From NCBI GenBank assembly GCA_035048485.1, contig CM068586.1:48580715-48644714 (forward strand): DNA of 64,000 bases. The letters are read 5' to 3'. The notes below the pieces were generated by a model, which was not told where the DNA came from, ran no database searches, and saw nothing but the letters and a program-made list of their open reading frames with translations. Shown here piece by piece: positions 30,802 to 43,800 of the stretch (positions are counted from its first letter, which is position 1; the number at the start of each line of letters is the position of its first letter). The DNA comes from Pteria penguin (lineage: Eukaryota > Mollusca > Bivalvia > Pterioida > Pteriidae). Position numbers and translations under genes: made by a program.

Positions 30802-30900
30802 ATGAACTTCGCCAAGATCTTCGTGTTTACGCTTCTTGCGGCAGTTTTGATTTTAGCGTATGCTTTGAAACTAATGAATAAACATGTGTCTTATCAATAA
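30802..30900 (+). CDS. short ORF with a signal-peptide-like N-terminus (possible secreted microgene)
   Basis: ATG at 30802 after GTGTGTAAGG. Encodes MNFAKIFVFTLLAAVLILAY then ALKLMNKHVSYQ and TAA at 30898. The first 20 residues form a classic signal sequence: short basic n-region, Leu/Val/Phe core, small residues at the likely cleavage site. It could instead be exon 1, with a GC|GTATGC donor at 30855 after ...VLILA and a strong acceptor TTTCTTTTTATTTCAG at about 31417. AATAAATAAATAAA lies near 31575. The coding part downstream would be very short. No family recognised; could be chance. Confidence 0.4.
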   Translation: MNFAKIFVFTLLAAVLILAYALKLMNKHVSYQ

Positions 30901-31619
30901 TTGGTAGAGAAATAATGAAAAACTATCCGGACAACTTTAAACAATTATAATTGTGATTAAATTGATAACAGATATATCTAGGGAAAAAAACCACTAGAGA
31001 TTTTGAAAACAACTTTGTGAAAATGATATGTAAAGTGTGAACAGAGGATTATCCAAACACTTAACATTTTAAAATATTAGTGGACATTTCCAGACTCTTT
31101 GACGGACATCGTCTCTCCTCAAAATATCTGCGGAATTTTTTACCATTTGGGAACTATCGATTTTACAATATATATTTGGAGGATACATCAAAACGCATGA
31201 TCCTATGAAACGACAAATATTTTTACGGTAAGCAGATGCAGATTTTATACCTCTAAACACTTCAAACAAGTATTTCACGTTTTTTTCTCCGTAAGCTATT
31301 GTCAAATAAGGTAAAGATAATATAAATCTCCTCTCATCATATGTTGAATGCGTATGTTTCTATTTTGGAGGGGGAGGGTTTGATTTCTGTACATTTTCAA
31401 TTTTCTTTTTATTTCAGATATCACAAGACTACCACAGTGATGTAAAGTTTTAGAAATAGATAATAGAGAACATGAGTGAGATTTATTAAAATCAATAATA
31501 AGAAGCAAGTTTCATCTCCACATTTTTGCCCATTCGTCACGAAGAATCTTTCGGTAAATTGTTTAGCCGTTAAATAAATAAATAAATAAACCCCCCCCCC
31601 CCAGAAAACCATGAAGCCC

Positions 31620-31905
31620 AAGGATCACATATCGCTCACCTGAGAGCCATAGGTGTCAAGACATTCTGTGCAGCGATTGCGGAGAAATCGAAAATGTCTC
31701 AACCAATGGCGGCCATCTTGGATAACGGGTCGGGTCCAAAAATAAACCTGGTAAAGGACCTTGAGTACTTACTTCCTATGAGTTTTGGTGAAGTTCTGTA
31801 CAGCGGTTGCAGAGAAATCGGATGTATGAGAAAGTTTACGACGGACGGCGCGCTATGGCAACAGGTCACTTGAGCCTTCAGCTTAGGTGGGCTGAAATAA
31901 ACCCC
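31620..31905. repeat. probable old interspersed repeat
   Basis: Contains internally repeated GTTCTGTACAGCGGTTGCAG AGAAATC and ATTCTGTGCAGCGATTGCGG AGAAATC motifs and a CTCACCTGAG / GGTCACTTGAG pair near its ends. Looks like an aged transposon fragment; family not identified. Confidence 0.35.
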
Positions 31906-32224
31906 AAACAACTCTGTATAATGGACAGCATAATGTAGTGGAAAGTACTATTTTTTTTTTTTTTTTTTTGGTCTGTAGAGAAAAAATCCCCATATCATAT
32001 TGATGTTAACTGTGCTATATCATTTCCTTTGATTTTGTTTCTTGTTTTACGTAGCACCAAAATTATTCCACATATATGTTACGAACACACCCAAGGCAGC
32101 TATGAATCTTATGCCTGCCAAGGTCATCCCGTGACCTCTGTGTTCTCAGGATACCGGCAAGCCATCGGTTGGACTCAAACCCAGGATCCAAGTATGCTAC
32201 CGACATCACAATGGCGGCACCATG

Positions 32225-32455
32225 CCAAGTTTATTGTTTTACGTCACTCCACGATTATTTCAGGTATGTGGTGACGGTTTTATATCTCTGGAACGGACCC
32301 ATCCGAAGCAGTGAGGGATCTTTCTCGTGCAACTGGACGTCGGTTTTTACTCTTATCCGAAAAACAGGACACCCTTGTGCCCACGGCGGAAGTCGAACCC
32401 GGGACTTTTCGGTCACCGGCTAAGCACCTCAGCCACTGGGCCATACCAGAGTCCG
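32225..32455 (-). mobile_element. tRNA-derived SINE, minus orientation
   Basis: On the minus strand: head TGGCCCAGTGGCTGAGGTGC TTAGCCGG with B box GGGTTCGACTTCC, then the 29-bp unit once (GATCCCTCACTGCTTCGGAT GGGTCC), then a 3' half GTCACCACATACCTGAAATA and GGAGTGACGTAAAACAATAA. Same architecture at 61395-61640. Confidence 0.85.
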
Positions 32456-32714
32456 ATAAATGCAAGCATATAGATTTCATTTGACTGGGAAACCTGAGGA
32501 CCGAGTGTATTTGAACTATATATCCACAATTTCGTCTGTGGTGAATATATAGTTCAAACACAAATAATGTATGCCTCTTTACTCCTAGCACCTACTTTGT
32601 ACTGCTATCTTGGACGATGGACGAGTAATGAACATCTGACCTGCAGCACTGATTAGACTAGGGTTGGTTGGTTTCCTTTGGTATAACTTGTACAAACACA
32701 AGACAAAATCAAAA

Positions 32715-34645
32715 AGAAAGTAAGATTTTTTCTCCTTTATTGCTGTCATATGTCAAATATAAATAATTATATATATACATATTGTACTAAAGTATAAACT
32801 CGTAAAATTGTAATATTTATAAGATAACATAAAACTAAATGCTGTTTCCCATACAAGACATGTTACTTCCCATGATTACCTATTGAATGATTCCAATGAA
32901 GGACAAACGAAAAACTCCAGACTCCTGTATATAATACTTTGTCAAAGAACTTCTCTTTCTTCATGTACAAAAAAAAAATGAAAATTTAAATCATTATTCA
33001 GTCTCCCAAAAAGTTTTGTTTTTTTACATTTAAACAAAATACAGAAAGTGATGCAAGAGAAAGATACATACTAAATCACATAAAAATACTAAACTGACTT
33101 CATACCTGTGGCTGGAATACCTGGAAATTATCAAAAAGAGGGGTTTACCTGGTAAACACCGCGAATGTGTTGCTTTAAATACCTCATATTTTTCATGGTT
33201 GTCACAAAAAATGAAAGGTTCTTTCACCTTTCGTAAAACTTTATGATAAATTCTTAAGATTGCTTTTTTTGCGATATAGGTTATTTTAGCATGGTCAAAT
33301 TCTTGCATAATAGCATTTCATTCCTAAAACTAAGTTGGGTTTTTTTCCCCAATGATAGGTTTCTAGTTACAAGTTACATACAGCAATGCATAAGTGTAAA
33401 GCACTGAGTAAAAATTTGTTCACTTGACACTTTGTGTAAAATAATAAAAAGCAATTGCAAAAAATCAAAATAAATTATATTGTGTAAAAGACATATCACA
33501 GACAACGTAAACTGCATTGTCGCTAGCCATGGATACTAAATCCAGCTCCCCTTCCTCAAAGATGAAATGAGAACTGAAACAAACCTGGTGCTTACAACAA
33601 TGCTTATCTATAAGGTAGATATCACCATGATAAGGTAAAACTTAGGAATGAAAACCAACAACCTTCTCTTGCAATGGCTATGCCCTAAAACAATGATAAT
33701 TAAATAAACATTGGGAGAGTGGAGGGAAACCAGAGATAACCCGAAATGCTTGGGGTTTAACTGATTAAAAATGGTGCCGAAAGGTGGACGGGAGTTGTGG
33801 AAAGGTGGACAGTAAATAAAAATCATCCTCAGCTAAGATGATTGTGCTGTACAATGAAAGTCTTCTGATTCAATGTTACAATGGCCGTACACAAGCTTTG
33901 CTGTCAGGTGTCACCATCCCATGTCATATTCTAGTCACCATCCCATGCCATATTCTAGCTACGTCGTGTTACCATCCAAATCTATTGAAGGAAGACCTCT
34001 TCCTCTACATGTATGTAACATATGACTCTAATATCAACTTTAACATATTCTCTGCAATTAAAGAATTCAAAATCAATTTAACATTGAAGATCCCTGCAGC
34101 TTACACACAGTTGCCCTACTTAAACAACAGTGACGACATACCATAGCTCTGGTCATGGCACAGATATACCTTCTTAAAACTTCTACATAATTCTACATTC
34201 TTTTCTGTCTCTGACTTATTTTCTTCCATATTTCAACGATACATATATAGCATAAACAGCCATACTACTGGTATATTCTTCAAAGCTTACAAACAAAACC
34301 AAATTCTCCCCTCTACAATCCTTATGGCTTGTCTTGCTTTTATCTAAAGCTGGCACCATGCTCTGGTGACTTTTTCCCATCTCAATTATACATTGTTAAG
34401 AGACTGTTGGATAATATACAAAAACCATCCTCATAAAGGTCCATCCTCATAAAGGTCAATCCTCATAAAGGTCAATTCTTAAAAGCTTTATAATCTCCAT
34501 TGTCTTCAGATCTTCATGATTGTTAAAGAGGACTTTTCCTCACACCGACAAATTTCATAAACACGTCATTGTATCAGATCAACTTCTAACTATCCCTGAT
34601 AATCTACTGTGGTCTCTATAAGGTCACACGCTACATCGCGCTGTG
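32715..34645 (-). other. ODF2: ODF2 3' UTR (predicted)
   Basis: From the ODF2 stop at 34646 the minus strand runs about 1.9 kb to an AATAAA at 32736-32741 (plus TTTATT). It holds short repeats (CCATCCTCATAAAGGT, three copies, 34430-34475). No other gene recognised. The extent is inferred only from this poly(A) signal. Confidence 0.45.
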
Positions 34646-34822
34646 TCATGGCAGACCAGGGCCCATTGGCGTCGATGGAAACGAAACAGAGCTGTCCCCA
34701 AACACGTTCGCATAGGAATTCTTCAGAAATTGTACATAGTTTTGCATGCTACGATTTGTACTGTGAGACTGTTCAAGTCGATCCTTCAGGTCATATAAAC
34801 GTGAATTAAACTTCCTCTCATT
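34646..34822 (-). CDS. ODF2: ODF2 last exon
   Basis: Acceptor TTCTGTTTCAG. Encodes NERKFNSRLYDLKDRLEQSH, then STNRSMQNYVQFLKNSYANV, FGDSSVSFPSTPMGPGLP, stop TGA at 34646-34648. This is the most conserved ODF2 segment and is diagnostic. 58 residues. Confidence 0.98.
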   Translation of the reverse strand, partial: NERKFNSRLYDLKDRLEQSHSTNRSMQNYVQFLKNSYANVFGDSSVSFPSTPMGPGLP

Positions 34823-37800
34823 CTGAAACAGAAAAGAATATAGGGTGTGAAAACAAGATATAAACCTACATGATCCTAAAAGAAACAAATCCTCAAATTA
34901 AGGCAGAATATCTGAAAACAAGATGAATAAACTACAGGCAAGCAAATCACTATTCATGATCACTTTGTGGTGGAAATAAATTTTATATTTGGAAATTAAT
35001 TCTAAAACAGTATTGATAAAATCGAACTCTTCCAGAGAGTTATAAGACACTGGATACATCTTTTGCTCCTAGCACATGTTTCACACTAAACATGAAGGTT
35101 AGGATGATCAAAGAATTCCAGTGTTCTAGCACAGGATTTCTAATCTGACAAGTGGCATTCACACCTGGCAGGTAGAAAAGATTTTTTCTGAAGTAATTTA
35201 CCATCTTCCACCTCCCTGTCTTTGTGATCAGACCACATTAATCTGAGACCCAGTGTCAGACTATACGTAGGCTGCAAAAAAAAAAAAAATATCCCTAACT
35301 GCTTCAGATGAATCTCTTGTACAGGTAAATAACTTCAGATAGGTACAAGTAAACTGCTTCATAAAGGTCTCCTGCATAGGTGAAAATTAAGAGGCCATGC
35401 ACCTGGCAGTTGCTGTCACCATACAAACGACAAAAATCCTGGATTGGCATAAATCAATACATAAGCACATAACTGATGAGCAGAATTGCTTTTCAAAGGG
35501 TAACAAGCGACTGTTCATAATTTCTAAAACAGGGAGGAATGAAGATAAAAATCTACCTCTTCTTTCTCTCTTTTTATTCTTGCAATCTCGGCTCTTAATT
35601 GACTCAACTGAGACTCCAAATCAGAAATTCTGGCCTGATACGTCCTCTCCTACAAAGAGATTAATGCAATGATAAGTCCTCTCCTACATAGAGATTAATA
35701 CAATGATAAGTCCTCTCCTACATAGAGATTAATACAATAAGTCCTTTCCTACATAGAGATTAATACAATAAGTCCTCCCCTACATAGAGATTAATACAAT
35801 AAGTCCTCCCCTACATAGAGATTAATACAATGATAAGTCCTCCCCTACATAGAGATTAATACAATGATAAGTCCTCTCCTACATAGAGATTAATACAATA
35901 AGTCCTCTCCTACATAGAGATTAATACAATGTTAAGTCCTCTCCTACAAAGAGATTAATATGATGATAAGTCCTCCCCTACATAAAGATTAATACAATGA
36001 TAAGTCCTCTCCTACATAGAGATTAATACAATGATAAGTCCTCTCCTATATAGAGATTCATACAATGATAAGTCCTCCCCTACATAGAGATTAATACAAT
36101 GATAAGTCCTCTCCTATATAGAGATTCATACAATGATAAGTCCTCCCCTACATAGAGATTAATACAATGATAAGTCCTCTCCTACATAGAGATTAATACA
36201 ACGATAAGTCCTCTTCTATATGGAGAGTAATGCGATTATAATTGTTCTCCTACAAAGAGATAAACTCAATGATAAATTCTCTCCTACAACTAAATTAATA
36301 CAAAGATAAGTCCTCATTCCTTTCATACAAACAAATCCCCAACTTTCCTGACAAGCATTTAAGCATAAAATAAAACTATTTTACCGCTAAAAAATCTGAT
36401 GCAATTTGGTGACAATATTTCTTTTTCTCAAGATTACTGGATTAACAGATATCCTCCATTAAATGGTCCTTTTCTAAAATAGGCTAAGAATGATGAATTC
36501 ATACATACAATACGACAAACCATCACTTCATCATATTTCCAATTTCTATTCATCAGGAAATTACATAGAACCACTTCAAGGTCAAGGATTTACGTTCAAT
36601 GTTTGAGCAAAAGAAAAAGAGAAATCATGTCATTAGACCCAGTCATTATACCTTTTGTGATGCTTTATCCCTCGTTTGCTCCGCCTGCCGCCGGATGTCA
36701 GACAAGGCATTCTCTAACTGCCGAGTCAATCCTGCATTCTCTCGTGACTTCTCCTCTAATCGTAACTGCAAATAGAAATTGTAATGCTTAAGTAAATTCT
36801 TCACCTTTATCAAAAATGTTAACACTTTTCAAAAAAAAAAAAAAAAAAGTTATTCTAATGTGGATGGCATGATTCTAATGTGGACCTACTGCCAGGAAGT
36901 CTTCTTATGGGCAACAACAATTTTTGTTACTGAACTATTTTAATACGACTTTCATGCAGTTTTTAAGTTTTGGGAAGACCACAAAAGTATACAGAAAACA
37001 AGATGCATTTGTAAAACAGTATGCCCCTGTGGCAACATGAATTTAACAAAGGTCATGAGGTCACTGACATTGGTGTATATTGAAAGGGCTTTAATTGCGA
37101 AGTATGCATGCCAAATATGGAAGTCTCCATCTCTCATGGTTCAAAAGTTATGGCAAAGGTTAAAGTTGACAGACAAACAGACAGACAAGACAAAAACAAT
37201 ATCCCATCCACCATCTACTGATATGAGGGCATAAAAGGTGACAGAAGTACTATGATTTGGAGATTGAATGTTCAGTATGAATAGAAAAAATCTTTAATAT
37301 AAGCAGAACAGATCTTCTACTCACTCCATTTTGATGCAGGGCTTCTTCTCTTTTGGCTAAATTGGTCATCAGATCTCGATTCTGCTCCTCTGAATCACAC
37401 AGTTTCCTGTCAGAAAAATGTCACCTAATATACTACAGGAAACAAACTCAGAAATTACAACATTTAATCGATATCCTTTCCATATGCTGTGTAGCATCCC
37501 ATGTTTACTTCTAAACATTGAAGTATCAGACTTTGTAAGACACAATACAAGTACGGAGGATTTACTCAGCGAGTATGCTGCGAGATGTACAAGATTAGAA
37601 ATAATGAACAAGACGGAGGAGTAAAAAGTCTGTAACTTTTATTATTCAGTTTTAGTGGTTGATATGTATTTTAAAGAACTTGAAAACATAAAATTTTTAC
37701 TTTGCTGATAAGACACAAACAACAAATATAAAATTAATGACGTCACTAATTCAACAATTACGTTATTTTTCACAAACATTTTAATATTTACTGGAGAAGC

Positions 37801-40800
37801 TCAAAACTGATGAATACATTCTCTCATTTACTGGCCAAGTGTAAAGTGTTTAGCGAATCAACACATACATATAAATAAACCACATGATAAAACAGGTTAT
37901 TTTCAATGACTGATTTCATGACGATACCTTTCAAATCCTTCCAGTTTGCTTTGCAGCATCTTATTGTCGTCCTGAGATTCATGGAACTTTCCTCGCATCT
38001 GATCGAGCTGTTCCGTCACATACTCCACCTAAGAATTATAAATTACAGGCCTTATATCCACTTATAAAGAATATATATTATAGAATTAATATCTCCTGCT
38101 GCCGTCAGTATGACGAAATGACCCCAGACATGGCACTTGCCGTCATTAGTTGTCATGTGATACATATCTGAGTCAACAAATGGTCAAACTGTGAACCAAT
38201 CAGATTGCTAAACTTGTCATAAAGTTGATTTCAGTTCACTTGCATACAGATAACTTAAGTTTTAAATCAAATAGGACAATTTCCAAAACAAATCATGACA
38301 AAAATGTAGTGAAATGAGTATAGGTATATTACTGATAGGTAAAAAACTTCTCTTACATTATAAATTACAGGTCAATATCCACAAAAAAGGAATATATAAA
38401 TAATGTATTAACAGTTCATTTCTGTTCATGAGGTCAGCATGGCAAAATGATGACACAAGACATAGCACTTGCCGTCATTAGTTGTCATGTGGTAAGATAT
38501 CTGAGTCAACAAATGGAGAGTTGTCTATCAATCTGATGGCCAGAGGTATAATAAAGTAGATTCGTGTTTATGCATACAGGTAACTTTAATTTTCAATTAA
38601 ATAGGACAAATTTTTTACAAAGTCATGATTAAAAAGTAGTGAAGAGCCATCATATGTACAAGTCTTTTACTGACAGCTAAACACATTTCTCTTGCTCCAT
38701 TCAAATTCAATTATTGAAGTGGAACTACATAATGATTACAACTTCATCACTGCTGATATTTCCAACCTTTTCTTAAGGCAAAAATATGTGACCACTGAAT
38801 ATTTACTGTAATTTGCACAAAGTTATAATTACCAAATGGTACTGATAAATCTACTAAATTTTAAAAGTACAGTCATATAAATGAACTGAGATTCAACTCA
38901 TGAGCGGACCTTTGCTGTCAGTTCAGCTATCAGCTTCGTATTTTCTACATTCTTTTTTTCATAGGCAATCATTCTCTCCTGGGACTCGAAAAGCCTCAGT
39001 TCCGTGGACTTCAACATGTCAGGAAGGGGTTCTAATTCTTGCAGTCGCTGATGTAATCTCACTTTCACCTATTTCAAGAAAAACAGGGCGCATTACAATA
39101 ATATTAAAATCCATTTTAATTAATTAGCATTTCGTTCTCAATATATATGAGAAAACATTTTAACATCCCCCTTTGTAAATTATACTTTTTATAAATCATT
39201 TCATAAAATTTCATCATTTGCTAATTAATTACACTTTCCACAAATCATTTCATAAAATTTCTTCGTTTGCTAATTAATTACACTTTCCATAAATCATTTC
39301 AAAAAGATTCTCATAATTCAATAAATTCATAAAGTTCATGTCTATATCATATATTTTATATAAAAGGAACGACTCAATTTGTTAAGCTCAAAGTCTACAT
39401 ACAGATATAAGTGTACCATACGTTTAAGTAAACTTAAACTCTAATACATGATCAGTATTATAATCATCACAAGGTGACAGTGAAAATATATCTTTATACA
39501 AAAATTCAGTATTCTTATTTCTTTTTAAATCTTGTCCCAATAAAAGGTGTTCAAACTAAAATAAGACTCATAAACTTTAATCTGAAAGTGAAAATATGAC
39601 GCATAAGAGAAACAGAAGAAATTCAAAGGTAACTGAAAAGTGAAGAACATTTGAGAAATTAAGATCCAGGTGCCCATGTTTATACCTCTGGCTGCTGTGA
39701 GGTCATGTGACCTGTCATGTGATCTACAGGGTTGGACTGAGATATAGGAAAGTAACTTCCACTTACAGAGACTGGTTGCTTGTGAAGTAAAGATGATATT
39801 TTCTCATTCAAATGTTACTGTTTTCAGATGATGCTTTAGTGAATATTTGTATGATCATACCCTATTATTTTCGAAAGTTAAATATTTGTATTAAAAGTGT
39901 TACAATAGTAAACATCTGTATAGAGAAGGTAATGAGTATGTTATGATAGCTTATAAAATGCACTGGATTAAGCATGATACAAACCTACAAAAGGAAAGTC
40001 GTTACAATAGATAATATTGAAATCATAAAAGCATCATTGGAAACCCACAACGGCAAGAATTCGGCAGAATATGGTCATTTTTGGGCTTCCAGGATATTAC
40101 AGTTTTTAAAAAATTTAACATCATGATGCGTGTACAAAAGTTTCCTTATTGCAACATGTGACCCTCTACCCATCACTGGAAACCCACGGTTGGTTGTGCT
40201 TCTCTTACGAACCATGGGTTACTGATGATGCCCTTTACTGTGAATAGGAAACAGTATTTCAAAGAGGATCTCAATATAAAAAACGGCCAAATTCTTCCCT
40301 CTATACTGAAACCATTACAATAATGCACTCAATAAATCAAGATAAAAACGCACACTTTAGTCTACTTTCTGCACTGGAAATAATAAAGTGGAATGTTGTT
40401 TACTGTAGAACACAGATAACTTGAAAATTCTATACACAGTCTTATTCCTGGTTATTCAGTCTATTCACCTAGTGTAAGCTGGGTAGACAGACTGAATGCT
40501 ATGAATTAAAATTTCTTTCACTAAACCGATTCAGTCAATGTCTACAATCTTTTCTTTTTTTTTTAACTATCAGCTACTAGTATTACTGATATCCCTATTT
40601 TTTTTCTTCTAGATAAATTGTTTGGGGCCCAAAATTACAGAGTACTAGATTTCTGAAAAAAAAAAGGTAAACAGTCTGAATCTCCTCCAACACCATTACA
40701 TATATATACAATAGGAGTATGCAAAATAGTAAGCTGAAGCTAAAGTTATGGAGTAGGCATGTATCTCTTACCACTGTGTTAGTCTGAATATAACCAGCAT

Positions 40801-43800
40801 GTATCCCTTACCACTGTGTTAGTCTGAATATAACCAGCATGTTAGCTAGGTAAGGAGGTTACTTGAGCAATACATACAACACCCTGTACTTCTTCTATTG
40901 CAGTGCTTGTTTTACAGGCAAACTCAAAAGCTTTCGAATTTTTTTCTTCAATTAGAACATTCCTTTACTTACACTATAAGAATCAAATTTGCTTGTAAAA
41001 AACTTTCACTTCAAAACTAAGGCAAAACACAAACACCATAATCATACTTTCAAGATCCAAACAGGATGGATGTCTTAAATTCAAAAACAATGTTGCCCAT
41101 ACTTCATAGATCGCTGGACAGTTTTATGATTTGATTAATTGTGATATCTAAGTAACCTCCTTGAAAAAAGCTAACTGCAGGACACCAGGTATCTTAGAGA
41201 AGCTTTGAAAAAGGAACATGTCCAATACTTGACAGGTCGCACTGTCTCTATGATTTTCATTCTGTATAGTATCTTATTTCGGTACATGTATATTTATAAT
41301 ATGGATGATAACTTAAGCCCCAAACAACCAGGAGCATTTCACACAATTTCAAAGCTTATATGTAAGATCCCTGAAGCAGCTGTAACCATCTGAGTAACAT
41401 AACAAAGGACAGTCTATGCCAGCATGTTGTAAAATCTTGTTGATGCTACCTGCATATTTATTTTTCACTCTATATTTTCTGTTTCTTTTAAAGAAATTAA
41501 TTTTATCACATGATTCTTGTTTCATTTTAAAGTGATTCGTTCACAGATCCTCATTAATTTTTGTCGTAATTTGTGCTTGAGGGTAAACTGGACTTATATA
41601 CACACCCTGCCCAATAAAATTTCATGGCGGCAAAATGACAGAAATAATAATTTAAAAAAAATTCTCTGAATACAAAGATCATACAAGAAGTCTTCTAAGG
41701 ATATTATTCTCATAACTGTACTAAGAAGCTGCTTAGCAATGTAATATCTATACAATGGCTTACAATGGCTTTAAATGCAAGAACTTCTTTGTAATATTGC
41801 TTACTGTTGGATTCAAAGTCAAATTCCCATTTTTAAAAGTAAGTTAAGCAGCAATTATTACAAGCCTCAGTTGAATAACACCTATGAATATGTTACTTTA
41901 AGCTTTAACACTCAACGTTTCCATGATAATTTTTGGTGTGTATATGACATTTACAGAATGTCACCATACAAATAACATCCATTCAACATGCTGGCATGAA
42001 GATAATATCTTAACACAACAGATTAAACATGGCATCTTCCTCCTTGCCTTTTCTAGCTCATATTCCCCCTCATGCTGTAAGCGTTCATTTTGTTTTTTGG
42101 TTTCCTCAAGTTGTACAATAGTGTCATCTGCTTCACGTCGAGAACGGTTCATCTGTAAAACAAGTACCTGGTGATGCGTACCGCAAAACCAAAACACATC
42201 AAACAAGTGAGTCAAACTTCCCCGAGTACACTCGTACCCAAACCAAACTCTACAATCAAGACACCGGGAAATAGGAAATTCACACATAGCACTATCTAAC
42301 TGGCTGTGTGTGTTGCCGTTAACAACAACAACTGGTTATATCTATGCAAAGCTTTAAACATACTACAGGGGGCGTAACTCTGTATCCATAATCTGAAAAG
42401 TGTTAAATAACGCAGCCCCCTGAGTCATACTCCAAAGGGATCCTTGGTAGGGAAAGAACCCATTATCTATGGTTACCTAACGCATGACATAATCATTCAT
42501 TACAATCTGACTAATTGGAATGTATTAATATTCGATGATGATCAATACCATGTTGAAGGGTCTATATCTACCTATTCAAAAACAGGACTATAGCGGAGAA
42601 TACCATTCCAAGCCAAATATAACATCATGCAAACTGGGTGCTGAACTAACTACTTCTATTTTTATCACACGAGGCCTATGGTAAACTACCCTACCCTTGT
42701 TATAACTGGTGAAATCTATTTTTATCACATGAGGCCTATGGTAAACTACCCTACCCTTGATATAACTGGTGAAATCTATTTTATACCTGATAATCCTATC
42801 AATATAGGCAAATGTTACCAGTACAAATTCAACATTGAACAGGAAACGATGTACCTCAAAACTTTCCCATCATTCTGACTTTTTCATAATTACCGATTAT
42901 TTTCAAAATCATTTTTCAAACATGCACTCAACATTGTATTTAACATAGATAGAAGCTTGTGATTTTTTTTTTTCAACATTGAATGTATACCCTATAACTG
43001 ATTCTAATATTCAATACATAAAGCATGTATAAGTAAGAAAAGAGAATTAAAAAAAAAGAAGACTTTATTTCTTTCTCACGTACATTCAGTTCAAGCTACA
43101 AAGTGAAGAAATTTGAAAGTTTAGAATCTTAACTTGGCCTGAAGTCCAATCTTATTGAAACGCGACTTGTACTTCGTTCCTCTACGCTACTCTCCATGTA
43201 CAAGATCTTACAACTGCCGATTCGAGGTCATCTCAGGATGACCTTTCAGTACAGCCAGTCAGAATTTGAGTTAGAGATCTTTCGGTATTGTTTGTATGTA
43301 ATATAACACCGAAAGATCTCCAACTCAAATTCTGATTGGCTGTTCTGAAAGGTCATCCTGAGATGACCTCGAATCGGCAGTTGTAAGATCTTGTACATGG
43401 AGAGTATCATAGAGGAGCAAAATACAAGTCGCGTTTTAATGAGATTGGCCTGAAGTCTGAAGAGCATTCTTATTTACTTGAGTACACTGTGAATGTGAAT
43501 GTACAATGATGATCTATTTTGAGGAGTCTACATTCAACAAAACACTTATTTTGTGAATGTAACAAACTTGGACAACATCAATGATATCTGGATTGTAAAA
43601 CTATTGTACAGGCAACACATGCATAGAAGGAGTCCACTTAGCATGCTGAGAGAAACAACATGGGTGACTGTAATGGTCTGAACAAATGACCGTTGCAAAG
43701 TGACCAAGGCATGGGTGACTGTAATGGTCAGAACAACTGACTGCTGCAAAGTGACCAAGATAATTATGTGTTGGGAGCGATTTCCATGCTGGGAAGGCCC

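Noticed and set aside
32029..32423. Plus-strand ORFs of 81-84 codons near the microgene
   Set aside because: They lie in reverse-oriented SINE sequence.
43246..43467. Minus-strand ORF inside the foldback element
   Set aside because: Arises from one hairpin arm; no protein family and no conserved frame between arms.
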